Source: Nocardioides sp. GY 10113 (GTDB taxonomy: Bacteria > Actinomycetota > Actinomycetes > Propionibacteriales > Nocardioidaceae). Taken from it: 64,000 nucleotides of DNA. This document shows, in pieces, positions 60,622 to 64,000 of this stretch; positions within the stretch are counted from its first letter, which is position 1, and every line of letters starts with the position of its first letter. The notes beneath the pieces were generated by a model, which saw only the letters and a list, made by a program, of their open reading frames with translations, ran no database searches and had not been told where the DNA came from. The DNA lies in the NCBI RefSeq assembly GCF_004919105.1, contig NZ_STGK01000004.1, positions 1-64,000 of the forward strand, written 5' to 3'. The position numbers were made by a program, and so were the translations under genes.

Positions 60622-61836
60622 TCAGCGGCCTGCGACGGGGACGTTGCCGGACCCGCGGACCTGGGTCCCCTCGGGCGGGTCGGTGCAGTGCACGTCGGTC
60701 TGGGGGGCGCGGCGGCTGGTGTCGTGGATGTCGCGCTGGTGGCGGGGGGAGTAGACGCAGTTCTTCAGGACCCGCGGCACCAGGACCACGCGCCCGCTGC
60801 CGGCGCGGGTCGCGCCCGCCATCGCGTCGGCCTGCATCGGCACCCAGTCCAGCCAGTGGTTCAGGCCCCGCAGGTGGGTCGTGGACAGGGTGGTGATCGG
60901 CACCCCGTTGCGCAGCAGGCTGCGGACACGCGGCGACGAGGTGCGCCACAGCTCCTGGAGCCGGGGGAGCAGGTCGGTCGCCTCGAGCACCGCGCTGCGG
61001 ATCGTCGGGCTCGCGTTGCGGAAGGTGTGCGCCACCAGCGCCAGGTCCCGCGCGACGGCGCGGATGTCGGGCCCGAGCGCGACGGCCGTCCGCAGCGGCA
61101 CCTCGCCGTTCTCCACGATCCGGGTCAGGGTCGGCTCGAGGTCCTGCAGCAGCGCGAAGGCCGCCTCCACCTGGATCGACAACGACCGCAGGTCGACCGC
61201 TCCGCCGCGGAACACCGCGTTGGTCTCCTCGACGATGGTCCGGATGTCCCCGGGGTCCACGTCGCGCAGCAGGACCTGGGCGTGGGCCAGCACCTGGGCC
61301 ACGGTCAGCGGGGTGGAGGTGTCCTCCAGCGGCACGCTGTCGCCGTCGGCGAGCAGGTCGCCGCCGGCGGTGCGGGGGCGGACGTCGAGGTACTGCTCGC
61401 CGACGGCGGAGAGGTTGTGGACCTCGAAGTCGCTGTCGGCGGGCACCTCCACGCCGGGGTCGATGGCCAGCTCGGCCTCCACCGTCGCGCCCGTGCCGCG
61501 TCCGGTCAGCGCCACGGCGGTGACCTCGCCGATGCGCTGCCCGCGGTAGGTGACGGTCGAGCCGACGTGGAGTCCGCCGGCCTCGGGCAGGGCGATCGTG
61601 ACGTGGTAGGGGTGGTGGAACAGCGTGCCGCCGACCACGGTGTCGGCGACGTACACGACGCCGCCGACCATCACCGCGAGGATCAGCGCCTGCGCGAGCC
61701 GGGCACGCCGCTTCCACAGCTGCGCGCTGCCGACGGGACGGTCGGTGCCCGCGAGGGCGAGAGCGAGGGCGGTCGGCTGGGTCGTCGTCGTCGCCGCCGG
61801 CCGGACGCCGTCGGCGGCGGGGGGCTCGGCGGTCAT
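60622..61836 (-). CDS. MCE-family protein, MceF-like
   Basis: 404 residues from ATG at 61836, overlapping the previous stop by 4 nt (ATGA). One N-terminal membrane helix (LAQALILAVMVGGVVYVADTV) precedes the MCE domain (HVTIALPEAGGLHVGSTVTYRGQRIGEVTAVAL to VGEQYLDVRP), then a long helical tail of the kind that forms a periplasmic tunnel (LAHAQVLLRDVDPGDIRTIVEETNA…). It is the last gene of the mce operon. Mce complexes import lipids or sterols using the YrbE permease and MceG ATPase; substrate not predictable. Confidence 0.9.
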   Translation of the reverse strand: MTAEPPAADGVRPAATTTTQPTALALALAGTDRPVGSAQLWKRRARLAQALILAVMVGGVVYVADTVVGGTLFHHPYHVTIALPEAGGLHVGSTVTYRGQRIGEVTAVALTGRGTGATVEAELAIDPGVEVPADSDFEVHNLSAVGEQYLDVRPRTAGGDLLADGDSVPLEDTSTPLTVAQVLAHAQVLLRDVDPGDIRTIVEETNAVFRGGAVDLRSLSIQVEAAFALLQDLEPTLTRIVENGEVPLRTAVALGPDIRAVARDLALVAHTFRNASPTIRSAVLEATDLLPRLQELWRTSSPRVRSLLRNGVPITTLSTTHLRGLNHWLDWVPMQADAMAGATRAGSGRVVLVPRVLKNCVYSPRHQRDIHDTSRRAPQTDVHCTDPPEGTQVRGSGNVPVAGR

Positions 61837-62855
61837 CGCGCCCCTCCCTGCTGGCCGGGCCGGACCCGCGGGTCGTCGCCGGAGGAGAGCTGGGTGAGCG
61901 CGTCGAGGTCGAGCAGGAACGTCAGGTCGAAGTTGACGAAGTCGCCCGGCGTGGCCGCGTCGCTGCCCTTCGCGAACGCGGCCAGCCCGTTGAGCAGGCC
62001 GGTGATGTCGTCGCGGCTGCCCACCAGCGAGGTGAGCACCGTACGCAGGTCGGCGAGCGCGCCGACCGCGTCGTCGCGCACCGACGCCGTGAACGGGGTG
62101 GCCACCGACCCGAACCGGGTGATCGCCTCCAGCGTGGTCATCATCCGCTCGCGCTGACGATCCAGCACGTCGACCAGGTCGGTCAGCTCGGTCATCGACG
62201 CGGTGATCGTGGGCAGGTCCTCGGCCAGCCGGTCGGTGAGCCGGTCCAGGGCGACGGTGAGCCGGTCCAGGGCCGGGAACTGGTCGTTCATGTGGGTCAC
62301 CGCCGTGTCCAGGCGGGCGAGCAGGCTGTGCACCCGGCCGGCGTTGCCGGTCAGCGCGACGTTGAGCTCCTCGATCACCGTCGCCACGTCGCGGAAGCTG
62401 CCGCCGGTGACGATCGTCGACAGCGAGGCGAGCAGGTCGGTCACGTCGGGGGCGGTGCTGGTCGCGGCCGTGGTCAGGGTGTCGCCCTCGCCCAGCAGCC
62501 GCCCCTTCCGGCCCGGCAGCAGCTGGACGAACGCCGTGCCCATCGGAGCGGTCAGCCGGATCTCGGCGCGGCTGGACGAGCGCAGCCGGACGGCCTCCGA
62601 GAGCGCGAGGTCCACCTCGGCCACGTAGTCGCCCGCGGTGACCTCGCGCACCTCGCCGACCGTCGCGCCGTCCAGCTTGACCGGGGCGTCGACCGGCAGG
62701 TTGAGGGCGTCGGCGAACTCGACGGTGATCTGGTACGTCGGCCCGGAGACGAGGTGGGGCAGGGGCACGTCCTGGAGGTCCAGCCCGCAGCCGGAGGCCA
62801 GGCCGGCGGTGCCCAGGAGCGCCGCCGCGGCGGCGTACGAGCGAAGGCGGATCAC
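61833..62855 (-). CDS. MCE-family lipoprotein, MceE-like
   Basis: 340 residues from GTG at 62855, overlapping the preceding gene by 4 nt (GTGA). The signal peptide ends in LASGC with C23 the lipidated residue, as expected for the fifth Mce protein. The MCE domain runs from about 40 to 120 (ITVEFADALNLPVDAPVKLDGATVGEVREV) and a helical tail follows (VIEELNVALTGNAGRVHSLLARL). The lipoprotein is thought to close the outer end or anchor the Mce hexamer. Confidence 0.92.
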   Translation of the reverse strand: MIRLRSYAAAAALLGTAGLASGCGLDLQDVPLPHLVSGPTYQITVEFADALNLPVDAPVKLDGATVGEVREVTAGDYVAEVDLALSEAVRLRSSSRAEIRLTAPMGTAFVQLLPGRKGRLLGEGDTLTTAATSTAPDVTDLLASLSTIVTGGSFRDVATVIEELNVALTGNAGRVHSLLARLDTAVTHMNDQFPALDRLTVALDRLTDRLAEDLPTITASMTELTDLVDVLDRQRERMMTTLEAITRFGSVATPFTASVRDDAVGALADLRTVLTSLVGSRDDITGLLNGLAAFAKGSDAATPGDFVNFDLTFLLDLDALTQLSSGDDPRVRPGQQGGAR

Positions 62856-63979
62856 GGGATGCCACCCCCCGGGATGCTGTCGTAGATCCCGTCGAACCAC
62901 GGGTCGAGCAGGCCCGTCCCGTCGGGCTCGAAGAGCGTCGCGCAGAGCTGGGCGCCGGAGGGGGCGTCCTGGGCGAGCAGCTGGCAGAAGTGGTCGCGGA
63001 CGACCGCGGAGAAGGGGCCGACGCTGAGCGCGAACTGCACGCGGAGCCGGTCCAGCTTCCAGTCGTAGGCGCGGACGTAGTTCTCGGCCATGGTCGGCAT
63101 CACGTCCCAGGCCTCGCCGAGGGAGTCCCTGTGCTCGTTGACCAGGGCGACCAGGTCGTCGAGGCCGGCCAGGTCGTGGCCGATCACGTCGCCGTTCTCG
63201 GAGAGCAGCCGGTCGGCCTGGCGGGCGAGCCTGTCGAGGGTGGTCAGCGTGGCCGCCATCGCCTCGCGCTGGTCGGCCAGCACCCCGGTCGCGGCCCGGG
63301 TGCCGCGGGCGAGCCGGCGGATCTGCTCCTCGCGCGCGGCGAGCAGGTCGATCACCCGGGCCAGGTCGGCGGTGACGGCGGTGAGCTCCTCGCCCTCGCC
63401 GTTGACGACCGTCAGCGCGTCCTCGCCGCCGGCGAGCGCCCCGCGCAGCGCGGCGCCGTTGCCGCGCAGGGTGTCGGCGGTGGAGGAGAGCAGCGTGCCG
63501 AGGCCGGGTCCGCCCCCCTCGCTGAGGGCCCGGACCAGGCCGTCCAGCGAGGCCGCGACGTCGTCCACGTTGGCGGGGGAGCGGGTGTGGTCCAGCGCGA
63601 TGTGGCCGCCGTCGGCCAGGGTGGGACCGCCGGTGTAGGCCGGACCCAGCTCGATCGTCCGGTCGGTCACCAGTGCGTCCTGGATGATCTCGGCGCCCGC
63701 GTCGGCGGGCACCCGCGTCGCGGGGTCCAGGTGCAGCACGGCGCGCATCGAGGTGCCCCGTCGCTGGACCTCCACCACCTTCCCGACCGGCACCCCGAGG
63801 TAGGTGACCCGGTTGCCGACGTACAGGCCGGTGGTGTCGGTGAAGTCCGCGGTCACCACCAGGGCGCCGTCGCGCCCACCGGCGAGCCAGGCGGTCAGCG
63901 TGGAGCCCTGGAGGAGGACCACGCCGAGCAGCAGCGCGGCCAGCCCGATCGGCAGTCGACGGTCCCGGAGCGCGCTCAT
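62852..63979 (-). CDS. MCE-family protein, MceD-like
   Basis: 375 residues from ATG at 63979, chosen for GGGAGGGG at 6 to 13 nt upstream (GTG 63985 would leave no spacing). One membrane helix (LPIGLAALLLGVVLLQGSTLTAWL), then the MCE domain (ADFTDTTGLYVGNRVTYLGVPVGKVVEV to DRTIELGPAY) and an extended helical region. It precedes the lipoprotein gene as MceD does. The operon continues to the right outside the window, where MceA-C and the YrbE permeases are expected. Confidence 0.9.
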   Translation of the reverse strand: MSALRDRRLPIGLAALLLGVVLLQGSTLTAWLAGGRDGALVVTADFTDTTGLYVGNRVTYLGVPVGKVVEVQRRGTSMRAVLHLDPATRVPADAGAEIIQDALVTDRTIELGPAYTGGPTLADGGHIALDHTRSPANVDDVAASLDGLVRALSEGGGPGLGTLLSSTADTLRGNGAALRGALAGGEDALTVVNGEGEELTAVTADLARVIDLLAAREEQIRRLARGTRAATGVLADQREAMAATLTTLDRLARQADRLLSENGDVIGHDLAGLDDLVALVNEHRDSLGEAWDVMPTMAENYVRAYDWKLDRLRVQFALSVGPFSAVVRDHFCQLLAQDAPSGAQLCATLFEPDGTGLLDPWFDGIYDSIPGGGIP

Positions 63980-64000
63980 CGGCACCCCTCCCGGTCGACG

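Overview
The window is high-GC actinobacterial chromosome. It carries MtrA-MtrB-LpqB, a WhiB-family regulator, coenzyme F420 genes (fbiA, fbiB), an mce operon, galactofuran genes (glf, glfT2), DUF3499, LCP proteins and many GTG starts. Together these point to a soil-type actinomycete, with Nocardioides or a close relative my best guess (inference; no 16S or other marker is present). No rRNA, tRNA or CRISPR array was seen. The window opens inside a gene (position 1) and closes inside an mce operon (position 64000).

Region 1 (1-6240) looks like the right end of an integrated element. It holds two secreted-type proteins in visibly less GC-rich sequence, a tyrosine recombinase and an AlpA-like excisionase translated into it. 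At its right edge the reading frame abruptly becomes the last 27 codons of an acyl-CoA dehydrogenase (6241-6324), which suggests the element sits in the 3' end of that gene. Region 2 (6400-17800) is ordinary chromosome: a CAP-domain protein, a P2-type cation ATPase, an enoyl-CoA hydratase, two LCP transferases, a thioesterase, a LysR/dehydratase pair and an inositol-phosphatase-family enzyme.

Region 3 (17800-32200) is an envelope polysaccharide locus. It has a GlfT1-like and a second family-2 glycosyltransferase, a PAP2 membrane phosphatase, glf, glfT2, and a two-gene Wzm/Wzt-type exporter, all overlapping or nearly so. Two sulfotransferase-like proteins, an unknown 405-residue protein and a secreted peptidoglycan amidase follow. 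The set could make, export, modify and anchor a galactan.

Region 4 (32200-58600) follows, with insertions, the mycobacterial Rv3241c-Rv3268 order: TIGR03089, manC, DUF3105, fbiB-fbiA, whiB, a giant glycosyltransferase plus DUF5719 pair, zincin-like protein, DUF3499, manB, Trm112-like, a SIS sugar isomerase, then ahcY, mtrA-mtrB-lpqB, comF and hpf. A formylglycine-generating enzyme, an acyltransferase, DUF808 and a glycerol-phosphate cytidylyltransferase are added in the middle. The logic is GDP-mannose supply, polysaccharide assembly and envelope homeostasis. Region 5 (58600-64000) has a NarL-type regulator, a YcaQ-type glycosylase and the distal part of an mce operon.

Recurrent non-coding features: about 17 genes have a TAnnnT box 6-8 nt before the start codon (leaderless transcripts); several large palindromes and terminal-inverted-repeat elements lie in the few long intergenic gaps (17799-17959, 42251-42444, 51660-51962, 57526-57724); and 12- or 24-bp in-frame minisatellites occur at the ends of several proteins.
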